DNA from: Gigaspora margarita
Lineage: Eukaryota; Glomeromycota; Glomeromycetes; Diversisporales; Gigasporaceae
DNA length: 64,000 nucleotides
Direction of reading: 5' to 3'
Assembly (NCBI GenBank): GCA_009809945.1
Contig: WTPW01000061.1
Location: forward strand, 551,064-615,063
Below the pieces are notes generated by a model. The model saw only the letters and a program-made list of their open reading frames with translations. It was not told the DNA's origin and did not search any database. Positions 35,400 to 47,213 of the stretch are shown piece by piece. Both the position numbers and the translations under genes were made by a program. The first letter of the stretch is position 1. Every line of letters starts with the position of its first letter.

Positions 35400-38300
35400 C
35401 TAACTCAGTTCTATAGCCAGTTATAATCTCTAATTAGTTGGAGTTCTACCAACCCCTTAAACCTGTTCATATCCATCAATCTACCTCATCTATTACTATA
35501 TATTTGCATTTTTCTCACTCTCTTTCTTTTTTTAACTTTTTACAATCTTTTTTTCTCTTTTTACTTTCTTCTACCAATCTTTTACTTGGATAGCTCCCAT
35601 CTATTTTTCTTCCTTCTGATCTTTTTTTTTGATTTTTTTTTTGTATTTTGGTGCCTGTTTTTTTTCCTTAGCTGAGATCCTATTTGCTCTTTTCATTTAT
35701 TTATTTTTTTTACATATTTCTTTTTATATTGTTTTCTAGAACATAGACATCCACTTGTTTAACCATGAGACTAATATCACATTAGTTATTTTTTTTTAAT
35801 ATTAAGCAGCTCTAGGGCCTTTCTAATTCTAAGTGGTAAGATGCCTCTAGCTAGTTTCTTTCTTTTTTTGGAATCATGCTTATTTTGTTCTAGCAATATC
35901 TTACTGAGATGTTGTAAGCTTATTTCCAATGTTTTCTCATAGCTTAGGGCCAACCAAATTCTTTAATGATTGCCTTTTTTCACACTGAGATATAGAAATG
36001 CATTGGTTCTGAAAAAGACCAGTTCTAGACTGGTCCCAAACTAAGACTGATAAGAACTGTGTACTATTGAAAGTACTAGTCCTGGACTGGTTCTTGTAAA
36101 TATAGTTGTGATATTCATATTACCCAATCAAATTTTTTTTGAGCAGGTATATGATATTTGTTTATATCTGATAGTGAGTAATTACATCATTTTTGGCCAA
36201 TAAGATCTTATGCATTAGGATATAACATAATTATTAAAGAACCATTTTTGGAACAAAGAATGGAACTAAACCTGGACTGTAAACCTATAATAACAGTCTT
36301 ACTAGAGACTGGACTGGACTAGTCTAGACTAATATATTCCTACTAAGATATCAAGATTGTAGTTGGTTAGGTGCTTAAAGATTTCATTTTCTTGGTTGCA
36401 TTTGGGGCATATAGCCATTGAATACAAATTGTTATGATCTTGTTCTTAAATATGGGTAACAGGTAATTCACTGCCTTGATTCTGAAGGCCTATTTTTTGT
36501 TATCTTTTTGGTTAAGTGCTCTAGATTTTTTTGTTAGATACTAGAAGCCTTTAAAGGTTTTTTAGTCCTTAGTTTGGGGTTTTGCTTAATGTAAACTGTT
36601 TTTCTGTATCTTAAAAATGTCTACTCTACTTTGAAATATGTGTCAGTCTATTTTTTAATGAATTGTCTTATAGGAACTTCTATATATTTATTGTTCCATA
36701 ATAGTTGGAACACTCTTGATACTGTGCCTTCTTTAGAAAAAGAAGTAACTTCTATATTACTTTTTTTTTTTAGCAAGTTTATCTGTCTTTTTATTTAATA
36801 TGATTTCAAATTGGCTTTTACTTTAATTACTCTCAACCAAGACTTTTTATCTCAATATTTTTCTTATTTCTCTATTATACCTGCATTTTTTGCTTTAAAC
36901 TAGCTATGAAAAGATTGCTTTTTTTCTAAATTCTTTATTATCTGTACTGATACTTGACAGTTCATATAGATTTTTACTTTGCATCCAGATAGTATGATTA
37001 GTAGGACCACCAAGATAGCTATCAATTTTACTCTGGTAGATGAGAACCATCCTTCTACTTTTTCTTTATTTCATATACAATTTTACTATTACTATCTACC
37101 TGAACAATACTGTATCCTCTGCTATATTCTTCTGTTAAGCATCTCCCAAGTGCCATCTATATAGAAAATTATTCATTTTCTGCTATGTTTTTGGTTAGAG
37201 TGTCCACTAGTTCCTTTCTTTTCCAAGAGTTGGTAATTGTTTTATTAATAATATTTGTCTCTCAAATTCTATTTCTAGAGCATACTATATTTTTATCTCT
37301 CTAGCACTTGGTTTCTTCATTTCTAAAGTATATGACTTCTTAAGCTTTTTTTCATTAATAGATCACAATCTTTAGTCCCCCATTTTAACCATGTACTTAT
37401 ATTGTCTACCTTTTTAGTATATATCTTCAATTTTCTATATGTTTTTTTCTGTTTAATTCTTATCTGGCTTGTGTTATTATTATTTCTAATTCTGTTTTTT
37501 TTTTATTTTTTTTCTATTCTGCTATTTCTAGTAAAAAGCTATGCTTTTTGTTCTCTACTCTTTCTAAAATTATCTGGGTCATCTTTTTTGAGTAATCTAA
37601 AATCTACTTTTTTTTATCTTTTTGTTAATGACAGAGCTATTTATATCAATATTTGAATACAACTCCTGTTCATATTCTGGCATAGAGGATGAACTTTCCT
37701 TATTGTATTCTCTACAATAATGACTGCTTCTAATCTTTTAAACCAATAAAGAATTCTTCTCTTAGAGCTATGATTTCTTAGTTTTTTTAATTGCTGCCAT
37801 AGGAAGTAGAATTTTATTGTTTATATATTTAACCAATTTGACTGAAATTTCTTTCTTTTTGATAAGGTTTGCTAGATCTGTAAACTCTTTCTTGAGCTTA
37901 GTTTTACATTTCTTTCTAGCTCCTATTGGTGATATCCAAATTTCTAAATATCTGGTAAAATCTTTATCTTCTTTGCAAGAATATGGTTTTCTTTCTTTTT
38001 AAAATAAATTTGGTTTGATGTATTTATGTTTTTACTAGTAAATATAACTAATTCTAACTTCTTTGTGTTCAAAAAAATACTATTTAAATTAAAAAAATCT
38101 TTAGCAATATTGATAATTTTTTGTAATCTGTTTTGGGAATCTGCATATAATGCTATATTGTCTGTATATAATATGCTAGCAACTGTGATTCTTTATCTTT
38201 TGTTCTATTTTGTACAGGGTCTGTTGGCTATTCTATCTTAATCTTGCTTCAAGATCTAACTGCTGCTAATAATATAGTAAAGAATCAAAAATAAATTCGC
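35400..38300 (-). pseudogene. 5'-truncated LINE remnant (RT, RNase H, zinc finger)
   Basis: On the minus strand, about 38,200-38,060 reads like the YxDD region of a LINE reverse transcriptase (LYADSQNRLQKIINIAKDFF, then LNTKKLELVIF, an ADS variant of ADD). About 37,120-36,780 is RNase H-like (FSSTRVKLIAIL, YMNCQVSV, VKANLKSY). 36,415-36,360 gives a zinc-knuckle end (CPKCNQENEIFKHL). Many stops and frame changes. Nothing upstream of the RT is present, so it is 5'-truncated, as LINE copies usually are. The T-rich 35,500-35,800 tract may be 3' untranslated sequence. Orientation and order fit fungal L1-like elements. Confidence 0.7.
36010..36345. mobile_element. Possible inverted-repeat insertion with CTAGACTGG motifs in the LINE
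   Basis: 'ccagttctagactggtccc' and 'gtactagtcctggactggtt' on the left mirror 'ggactggactagtctagact' on the right. It interrupts the LINE's 3' part just after the zinc-finger region. Exact ends not fixed. Confidence 0.45.
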
Positions 38301-38344
38301 TATAGTAGTAGAAATACATCCTCAGTTTATATTTTCAGAAGCTT

Positions 38345-38535
38345 GCAAGCTCTAAGTAGTACAATTTGAATAAATTTTTTTTTAAAATGAAGTTCTGTAA
38401 GGTGCATTTAATAAAAAAAAGTTCATTCAATTCTGATTACTGGATCAAAGTTATTTAAACAAATGTAGTTTTGTTATTTTTAAAAATTAGATCAAAATTG
38501 GTCAAAACCTAGTTATGACCTATAAAGAGATGGCT
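38345..38535. mobile_element. GGACCCCAGACATCT element, truncated copy 3
   Basis: 'gtgcatttaataaaaaaaag' then 'ttcattcaattctgattact' and 'ttagatcaaaattggtcaaa' match 12,790-13,083. The left end is missing. Confidence 0.6.
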
Positions 38536-38635
38536 TACCTTTTCTGCCAAGTTACATTTTTGCTATTATTGTACAAATTGAAAATGTAACTTTGGCAAAA
38601 ACAAATATTTGCTAATTTTTAAGATAATAAATATA

Positions 38636-39352
38636 TGGGTCCAAGGTAGTAATTTGAACCAGGTAATAAAATTTCTAATTGGTTAACTGAATTAATTTAC
38701 CCAAATACAATTAGCTCAACCATATTGTTTTAGCTAGATTAGTTGACCTGTGTCAACTGAATTAACCAGGTCAACCAAATTAGTCAGATCAACTGAATTA
38801 GTGGGTCAACAGCTAATCAAGCCAATTAAGTAATCAGCTTAGTTGAGCCAACCAAACTAACCAGGTCTGCCAAGTTAGCCAGATCAACTGAGTTATACAG
38901 GTTAACCAAGCTAATCAGATCAACTAAGCTAACCAGATTAAAGACCTCCATTATATGTTTATGGCCACCCTTTTATTTGCAAAATTTTGATTACCTTTTC
39001 ATGTATCAAACAAATAAAATTTATACATATTTCTTAAAATATTACAGATGTGAAAAAATTGGCCAAAAAGAGTACAAGCCACAAAAATAGATTCTGGGTT
39101 AGCTGATTATGTTGGGTTAACTGAGCAACCAATTATGCAGAGTTAACTGATAGACAACTGATTATATCGGATCAACTAATTATATTGGGTCAACTGATTA
39201 TGCCAGGTTAACTGATTAATCATTTATATCAGATTAACTGGTTAAGCATCTATTTAACTGGCTCACCCAAACTTTTTTAGTTTGGTTCAGTTACCTGATT
39301 ATGACCTAACTAGTTCAAATCACTAGTTCAAGGTTTCCAATCCAAAATTAAA
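38636..39352. mobile_element. Foldback element whose arms are 18-bp minisatellites
   Basis: Terminal arms ('gggtccaaggtagtaatttg', 'aaccaggtaata' / 'tacctgattatgacc', 'ttcaaggtttccaatcc') are inverted. Inside are two minisatellites: 38,700-38,940 with a unit near 'ttagtcagatcaactgaa', and 39,110-39,260 with a unit near 'aactgattatatcgggtc'. The latter is roughly the complement of the former. No gene. Confidence 0.7.
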
Positions 39353-39950
39353 ATTTTTGTTAAATTATAATTTATAAAAAACAAAGCTTATTTTGAGCAA
39401 ATTTTATAAACTAGTTAACTTAATATTAAAATTAGCTATAGAAGTTTGACAATTTGACAAAAAATTTTTTGAATATTTAAAAATAGAATAAAAATTATTG
39501 ATATAGCAAATAAATATTCTACTATTAATATTATCATTATACAATTTTAATTTTTATTCTATAATAAAAAAATTTGTAAAAATCATATTTAAAATTAGCA
39601 CAATCAAAGTTGGGTTGTTTGAATTATATAATCTTTATTTACTAATACTATTCTTTTTTACTTTTAACTTATTCAATATTACTTTTCTCTGATATCAAAA
39701 TTTTTTTAGCTAATAACTATTAATTACTAACCAAAAATATTAATAGTTGGCAATATAGGTGATTATAAATAATAATTATCATTATTGATTTAAATTGATA
39801 AGTATTGGATCTTAATAGTCAACTCTAAATAATATTTATCTATAATTATAAACAATAATCATTATTATTTGCCAATAGTTCTTTTTTTTAAAGCTTTACT
39901 TAACCAGGTTTGATTTTAATAGTATTGGTCAAATATAATTTCAAAAAGAT
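39353..39950. other. AT-rich gene-free stretch
   Basis: TTA/AAT low-complexity tracts (for example 'aataatcattattatt' near 39,860). Nothing recognised. Confidence 0.45.
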
Positions 39951-40265
39951 ACCATATATATCCAAAAATAAGCTACCTTTTTTAGACAAAAAATTATATA
40001 AAAAAACATAGATAGCTTATTTTTGAATTGTTAAATTTTTTGAAAAATTGAAAAATATACTAATAAAATGTTGTTAAAATAATACCAAATTTTAAAATAT
40101 AAGTGTACTATGATGTTCTGAATAAGTTTACTCAATGACTTATTTAAATTTACTTAGTAAAATTTAGACCTTTATATGTAGCAATTGCTAATAGGTTTTT
40201 TGAGATTTTTTAAAAAATCAAAATAGCTTATTTTTGGAATAGCTTAATTTTGAGAATATATAGTA
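39951..40265. mobile_element. 'CCAAAAATAAGCTACC' TIR element, copy 3 (short)
   Basis: Left 'taccatatatatccaaaaat' then 'aagctacc'; right 'tagcttaattttgagaatat' then 'atagta'. Interior phrases 'agtgtac', 'gaataagtttactcaa' and 'tttacttagtaaaatttaga' match the other copies. Confidence 0.7.
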
Positions 40266-40334
40266 GTTTACTTATAAGCTAATATTTGTATCTTGCAATA
40301 TAATTAGTATATATTTTTTATTAAAATAAATATT

Positions 40335-40544
40335 GTTGCAGCTGATGCTGAAAATGGCTAATGCTGAAATTTTGACCTATTTTGATACAAATTTTTTAAA
40401 ACTTTTTTGGGGTAATTTTGTCAGTTTTTTTTTTAGGGTTGGGTTAGGGTTTAGGGTTAGAATTGGTTATTAAAGAGTATATGTGGATTTTAGTAGGGCA
40501 TATATTTTCAAATTGCGACCCCAAATTTCAGCATCAGCTGTGAC
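40335..40544. mobile_element. 210-bp MITE, GTTGCAGCTGATGCTGAAA ends, telomere-like centre
   Basis: GTTGCAGCTGATGCTGAAA and TTTCAGCATCAGCTGTGAC are inverted. AAATATT repeats directly on both sides (40,328-40,334 and 40,545-40,551), a likely 7-bp target duplication. The centre (40,433-40,460) is a TTAGGG-type run. Confidence 0.8.
40433..40460. repeat. Interstitial TTAGGG-type run
   Basis: 'ttagggttgggttagggttt' then 'agggttag' at the centre of the 210-bp MITE. Confidence 0.85.
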
Positions 40545-40551
40545 AAATATT

Positions 40552-41147
40552 TTTGCTATTTTATATTTAATACTATTTTTTAATTTTAAAATAATGTTTT
40601 GAAATTATTGACAACTCAAAATTTGATTGCTTTACATTTAACTTATTTTGTATAAATTCTGCTAAATTCTTTTATTATAAACCAAATATAATGCTATATA
40701 TTTTATATTTAATTATATTTATCTATCTATTTTATTGAATATTGATTTGACCTATTTAAAAATTTTAACTTAAGACATGTGATTTATAAAATAACAAGAA
40801 CCCAAAAGATACATAATATGTGAAACAAGAAGTCTCAAAAAATTGTTATATAGTAAACATAATTAGACTTCTAAAGTAGTTACCTTATATTATATAACTA
40901 ACTAGTAGACTTAATAAAATTCATAAAGCCAAATTAGTACATAAAAATTTTATTCAAAAAATATCGTTAATCAAATATATTTAGTTCTTATATTAGTAAT
41001 ATTGGCTTATATTATAATACTCAAGTTCTAAAGCACTTTTTGGTATATTTTTCTATATTGCTCCAAAGGTATTATATCAGTTATATGATATTTTATATAA
41101 AAATTTTTTATATATAAAATTATAATTTAAAATATATAAAGTTACTA
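40552..41147. other. AT-rich gene-free stretch
   Basis: Nothing recognised. Confidence 0.45.
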
Positions 41148-41579
41148 TAGTGCTAGAAGCCTATACTCAATAGTTATATAGAGTATGTTAATAGTGGCTT
41201 AGTTGTTTAACAACTTTTATCAAAGAGGTTTAAAAAATTCTGACTAGTAACTTTGTAGAGCTATATCAGCTCTACATATGTGCCAAATATTTTTTTAAAA
41301 TCTTATTACTATAAAAAGTTGATGCATTTTTGAAAATTGAAAATTTATATGTAAATTTATAAATTTACATATAAAATTTCAATTTCAAAGATGCATTAAC
41401 TCTTTACAGTAATGAGATTTTGAAAAGATATTTGGTATATATGTAGAGCTAATATAGTCAATAAAGTTATTAAGTCAGATTTTTTTTAAACTTCTTAGAT
41501 AAAAAGTTATAGCTGTTTAAACAATTGAAACACTATTAAAATACTCTATATAACCATTGAGTATAGGTTTTTAGCACTA
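41148..41579. mobile_element. 432-bp near-complete palindrome, TA-type MITE
   Basis: TAGTGCTAGAAGCCTATACT and 'agtataggtttttagcacta' are the ends. The arms pair along the whole length ('gatgcattt...gaaattgaaa' in the middle), folding near 41,360. TA flanks on both sides. Confidence 0.8.
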
Positions 41580-41617
41580 TATTAATTTTGAAGCTTTGAT
41601 ATTTCTTTTTTTATATA

Positions 41618-41968
41618 CAGTGTGGGACAGCAAGAAACATCAACTCTTTATTAGTAAAAACTTTAAACTGTTATAACTCCTTTAAAAAAGATTAAATCAA
41701 AAAACCCTCTAACATATTGATAGATTTTTAGCTAAACTATATTTCTGTTAGAGGATTTTTCTTATTTTTTATTTTAAGAAAGTTATAAGGAGTTAAAGTT
41801 TATAATAGTTTAAAAAATTAACATTTAATATAAAAAAAAGAAAAGTTATAGATTTATTTAACCAATCAAAATCAATTGCATCAAAATTAGCCAATCAAAA
41901 ATAATTATATAAGCACCCAAAATTGGCACTTTATAGTATAAATTGGATGTCTTTACTGTTTTGCACTG
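41618..41968. mobile_element. 351-bp TA-type MITE, CAGTG ends
   Basis: CAGTGTGGGACAGCAAGAAA pairs with the complement of 'gatgtctttactgttttgca' then CTG. TA flanks (41,616-41,617 and 41,969-41,970). An inner inverted pair 'taaactgttataactccttt' / 'aaagttataaggagtt' is present. Tc1/mariner-like. Confidence 0.7.
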
Positions 41969-42193
41969 TATTAACTTAAATTAAATTTTTTAGAAATATA
42001 GAATAAGGGAAGAAAAAAAAAATGGAGCTTAAAATTCAAATTAAAATTTTGCTAATTTTGTACAAAACAAAAAGTATCTTTGCCAAAAACAAATATTTGC
42101 CAATTTTAAGATAATAAGTTTATGTTAAAACATGCTCTAAATATCTTTACTTGGGAGATAAAAGTGATTTTCTTGTAAAAAATGTTATCTATA

Positions 42194-42443
42194 TGGGGGT
42201 GAGTCAATAGAAATCAAGCAAATTTTTTTTAGTACTTTTTTTTAAAAATTTAAATCAAGATAATTTAACAAAAACTTGATCAAATTTAATAAATTTTTTT
42301 TAAATTAATTCTACAGGTTTATAAAATTAATTTAAAAAAATTTTTATCAAATTTGATTAAATTTTTGTTAAGTTATTTCTGTTCAAAGTTTCAAAAAAAC
42401 TTTATTATAAAAAATTTGCTTGATTTCTATTGACTCACCCCCA
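42194..42443. mobile_element. TA-type palindromic MITE, GGGTGAGTCA family, copy 2
   Basis: TGGGGGTGAGTCAATAGAAA and 'tttctattgactcaccccca', TA flanks 42,192-42,193 and 42,444-42,445. The two ends match almost perfectly. Confidence 0.85.
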
Positions 42444-42891
42444 TATACTAAAGTTAAAGTTATAGTTTTTTAATATAACTATTTTTTTTATTAGAATAAT
42501 ATACTTTGAGCTTTTAAGCAAAGTTATTTGGTATGTAATTTTATTTATATATACTATAAAAACACATTTTCTTGAATATTTACTAAGTAAAAAATGTGCT
42601 AAAGTAGAAAATAAATTTTTCTAAAAAATTTTTTTTAAAAAAATTTTTTTTAACTTTTTCTTAATAAAAGGGTCAAAAATGTGGTTTGATAATAATTTAA
42701 GTAAAATTACATACCAAACAACGTTGCTTAAGGGCCATAAGTATGTTACTCTAATAAAAAAAGTTTGATTTTAAAAACTAAAATTTTTAACTTTAATATA
42801 CTTTAATATATAGATATCCCATTTTTTACAATGCAACCTACTTCTATCTTCTAAGTATAGTTGTTCAAAGCATGTTTTTACATATCAGATA

Positions 42892-43910
42892 TAGGACATA
42901 TTCTTAAAAAATAGTTCAATTATTGTCTATAATAAAAAATTATAATAAAAATATATGAATTTACTATATATATAGATTAGATATTATCTTTGATCTAACT
43001 TATTAACTTAAAATTAAATTTTTTGGAAATATAGAAAAGAGAAGAAGAAAAAGTTGAGCTTAAAAATCAAATTAAAATTTCACTAATTTTGCACAAAACA
43101 AAAATGTAACTTTGCCAAAAATGAATATTTTTTGATTTTGAGAAGCATATGTAAAACATGCTCTAAACAACTCTACTTAGTCAGCAAAAGTAGGTTACCT
43201 TGTAAAAAAGGGTTATCTATGTGCTAAAGTTAAAATTTTTGAGGTTCAATATAAAACCCCTTTTTTGTCAAGAACACCTGCTTTGGGCTTCTAAGTAAAC
43301 CTGTTTAGCAGGTAATTCTACTCACACTGAGGTTAAAATATGTTTTCTTGGACCTTTTACTAAAGTAAAAAATGTGTTTAAAGTTAAAAAAAAATTTTTT
43401 CCAACTTTAAACCCATTTTTCACTTAGTAAAAGGTCTGAAAAAAACATGTTTTAACCTTGATACAAGTAGAATTACCTGCTGAACAGGTTTATTTAGAAG
43501 CCCAAAGCAGGTTATATTGAAAAAAAAGAAGGTTTATATTGAAACCCCAAAAATTTTAACTTTAGCACATAGATAACCTATTTTTTTTTTACAAAATTAC
43601 CTACTTTTGCTTTTGTTTTTAGAGCATGTTTTACATATGCTTCTCATCTTAAAATTGGAAAATATTCATTTTTGGTAAAGTTACATTTTTGTTTTGTGCA
43701 AAATTGGTGAACTTTTAATCTGATTTTTAAGCTCAATTTTTCTTTCCTCTTGTTCTATATTCCCGAAAAATTTAATTTTAGATTAATAAGTTAGATCAAA
43801 AATAATATAGTAAATTCATATGATTTTATTATAATTTTATTATAGACAACATTTGGACCATTTTTTAAGAACATGTCCTTATGTCCTATAACTGATATAC
43901 TTATTTTATT
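42892..43910. mobile_element. ~1-kb palindrome nested in the related 2-kb palindrome
   Basis: Arms over 450 bases long, folding near 43,400. Ends 'tataggacatattcttaaaa' and 'aagaacatgtccttatgtcc' then TATA. Interior 'caaaagtaggttaccttgta' pairs with 'aaattacctacttttgcttt', and 'ctgctttgggcttctaagta' with 'agaagcccaaagcagg'. Flanks read about CAGATATA / CTGATATA. Confidence 0.75.
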
Positions 43911-44436
43911 AAAATTGGCAAATAATTATTTTTGGCAAAGATACATTTCTGTGTTGTGCAAAATTGACAAATTTTAATCTGATTTTTAGGTTCAATTTTT
44001 CTTTTTCTTGTTTTATATTTCTGAAACATTTAATTTTAAGTTAATATATAGGTGAACAAGCATAAAAGCTTCAAATTTTATAATAGTTTCATATGTTTAT
44101 TTTATAACTTTATATATAACAAACAAATGGACCAAAAAATGTAACAAATCAGTTAACTAATATACAGATAAAAAGGAATACACTCAAATTAATATATTGA
44201 TTCTTTATACTAAGTATACTCTATATTAATATTTCACACAATGAAAATCTACCAACATGTATTTGTTTAGGTTATATACCTGAAATAAATGCAAAATTCC
44301 TCAATTACTTTTGATGATCTAATGAATATAGATGCTTGGACACAGAACCTCAAATTTGACTAATTGCTGAAAAATTAGCTAATACATTGAAATATTTTAT
44401 TAAAAAACTAAAAAATGAAAAAAAAACCAAATTATT

Positions 44437-44727
44437 GTCCGAAGCGTAGCGAGCACTCACCTGTTACAGTAAACTTGAATGCACGTCTATGCAATGTTAG
44501 TCCGAAACTACCAATAAAATTTGAGGATTGACGGGTCCCATGATGATCTGCAGTCAGTGTAACAATTGTTCAATAGACTGTTTTCAAAGCATTATTTTGC
44601 ATATTCGTACGGCTATTAATTAAAAATTATGTATTCATATTGCTTGTTAAAATGTATAACAATAACATTTAAGTATTTTTATTTAACAAATTTTTAATAT
44701 TAGATTTTTTTTCGCTTCGGACCTATA
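44437..44727. other. Possible small element with GTCCGAAGCG ends
   Basis: 'ttgtccgaagcgtagcgagc' at the left and 'cgcttcggacc' at the right are inverted over about 10 bases. The interior has higher GC than its surroundings. No further support. Confidence 0.35.
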
Positions 44728-46690
44728 TCAGATTCTGATTTCCTAGTATAAGCAAATTAAAGATATTACAAAATTTCTTAACATATAATCAAGTCAAAAT
44801 TGATATGATTAAAATATTAAACACAAACTGAAAATATTTATGCAAGCCAATTTTAATCTTTTATAACTCTCTTAACCAGGTAATAATACTTATATTTTTT
44901 TAAAAAGGTAGTAATATATTATTAGTTATAAAAATTTCTGAATTTGTCAATATAGAAATGCCAGGTAATGATATTTATTTCAAATTGAATTCAAACTGTA
45001 GTTTTAGTATATTTATATGTAAATATTTTAAGTAAGCCAATCTATTGATTATGAAATTTCTTATAGTAAGTAATATTTGATTTATTCCAAATTAAACAGA
45101 TTTATTGTTTATTTTATATTGGCATTTACTTGATTAATCAAGTAAAAAGAAGTAATTGAATTGGGATCATTTATGTTTATTATTGCCATACTACAATAAT
45201 TTAGCAATTGTATAATCTTCATGTATGTACGCATCTAAAAAGAACAAAATAGTACCAATTTTGCTAGCAATTGTTTTACTGACAAAGTTGGTCTAGGGTT
45301 GGTCTGACTTATCTAGCTAGATATAGATTGTTGGCGAAATAGTAGTTAGCAAGTTACACCAAAGATGTTACATAATAAAAATTACTAAATTTAAATACTG
45401 TATATAAATTCATTAAATGAATATTGAAATAATAAATATTAAAATTCGGTTTTACTAAATCACACCACTGGTACCAACACCATAATGATTTTCACCAAGT
45501 GAATCAACATCTGCTCACTATAAAGATAATACTATAAATCTTTTTGCGAAATTTACATATTTTGTAAATGATTTTATAGTGTTACAAGAATTTTATAAAG
45601 AGTTAGCAGCTATTTTATGTCAAATATATGTATACTGATAATGATGCTACGATTATTGAGGAAGAAGTTATCAAAAATAGCTATATTCTTAGATAATCTA
45701 TAACCTACTTGTGAAAGTTTTAAGGTAAAATACTTTACAAAATTTTGGAATTTTCAAATTTGCAATAATTAGCCAAATATAAGCAACAATCAAGAAGTTC
45801 GATTTAATGAGATTCATCTAATATTAATAATATCAATGATGTTATATGAATGCAAAATGGTAAAATTTGCAAAATTGGTAAGAGATACTATGCCAGAAGT
45901 AATATAGTGCTGTACTTAAAAAAATATTAATGAACATTTAAAGTTCTTTAACAGTTAAGGTATGCTTTATTCTATTTTAAAAGTTAAACAAAATTTCAGT
46001 AATTTTGTAATTTATTTGATTAAATTAACTGTATTTTTAAATTGTATGAAATTAAATAAATTAATGTTGATATTATTTTTAGCAAAACTTTTTTTTTTAT
46101 AAACAAGAGAATCAAAAAACTTTACAAACTTTTTAATACAATAGATAAATATTTTTTTTTAATCATAAATTAATACACGGTATCTGCTTTAAATTCTAAT
46201 AATTAATAGCCGCAAATTGTTTAATACTATGTATGTGGCATTATTTTTTTAAATGATAAAACTTATTCACAGATTGTTATTTATGCTTTTACATTATTTT
46301 TTTCGCATTTATTGCTCGGATCTCAGATTTAGGTTGATTTCGAGTTTTATATTTCTTTATTTCTTTTTAATTTTATATATTTTACTTTTTTAATGATATA
46401 ACGAAGTTTTTAATCTATTTGAGTCTAATAAAATAAATAAATAAATAAAAAAGTGGAAGAAAATAAAAAATCTTGCGACTTTAGCAAAAAGAAATTTTAT
46501 AAAGTATGTAAATTTAATTTGAAAAAAAACATTATAGATGTATAATAAAAACATGATAATAAATCGGTTATTATCACAAGATGGAAAATAAACATACCTA
46601 TGCTAACCATCAGTAAAAAACAGGGTCTACTATTATACAAGTAGGTTGTGGAAAAGGTGTAAAACTAAGTTTTTTAATAAAATGAGAGTT
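44728..46690. other. AT-rich intergenic stretch downstream of the ML gene
   Basis: No gene recognised on either strand; short direct repeats of 'agccaat' type near 44,850 and 45,030. It includes the presumed 3' untranslated part of the ML gene next to 46,690. Confidence 0.45.
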
Positions 46691-46693
46691 ATG

Positions 46694-47202
46694 CTAAGTA
46701 ACAGATGTAGGAATGCCGACATCAGCTTCTAGACAGTCAGCGGCAATATCAAATTTAATTCCACCTGAATTAACAGGATCAACAAGCGAAACAGTAATTT
46801 GATAATTATTAGGTAAACCATTTTTTATAGATAATGTTAGCGTTTTGTTAATGTCATTTTTTGGGCAATCAGAATTATCAGGATTATTGCAAAATAGTGT
46901 TGAATTAAAACCATAGTACTCGCTATTTACCATAACATCAATTTTCATAAAAGTATCACTCTTAAATGTGAAATTAGATGTTGACAACGAAATAGTAAAT
47001 TCAGCAGTACTAGCAGCAATCATTGGATTTGGGGAAATTATTATATTTTGAATTATATGTGCTGCTTCTGCTTCTGGCTCAATAAAGAGGCATTTGTTAA
47101 ATGAATTAAATGCAATTTCATTCTTATTAAGTTGATATGGAATGGATTGTTCACGGAAAGCCCAGCCAATAAAAAAAATAAGCCAAATAAAATTTGAGGC
47201 AT
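46694..47202 (-). CDS. Secreted ML-domain (MD-2-like lipid-recognition) protein, frame-shifted or fused
   Basis: The minus-strand frame ending at 46,694 holds a ~120-residue ML domain: FNKC, then AHIIQNIIISPNP at the start of the fold, FCNN and DCPK in the middle, and AADCLEADVG at the end, giving the expected four-cysteine pattern of the fungal PG/PI-transfer (Npc2-like) family. Such proteins bind lipid in the secretory path or outside the cell. An ATG at 47,202 starts MPQILFGLFFLLAGLS, a good signal peptide, but one frame off from the mature part (IPYQLNKNEIAF). Explanations: a one-base error or frameshift, or splicing of this domain onto the upstream protease by a GTACGT donor at 47,264 and an AG at 47,123, which keeps frame. 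The first looks likelier because the leader and pro-region both resemble the family's. Confidence 0.65.
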
Positions 47203-47213
47203 GATTAATATTT

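Larger units (their letters stand above)
41975..44060. mobile_element. ~2-kb palindromic element containing two inserted elements
   Basis: The left arm ('aaattaaattttttagaaat', 'caaaacaaaaagtatctttg', 'acatgctctaaatat') pairs with a right arm split in two: 42,740-42,890 and 43,915-44,060. The break is a second palindrome of the same family (42,892-43,910). The left arm itself holds the TA-type MITE at 42,194-42,443. The original fold centre is near 42,640. No coding capacity. Confidence 0.75.

Noticed and set aside
37402-38241. Three plus-strand hydrophobic frames
   Set aside because: They are the antisense of the decayed LINE, whose domains read on the minus strand.
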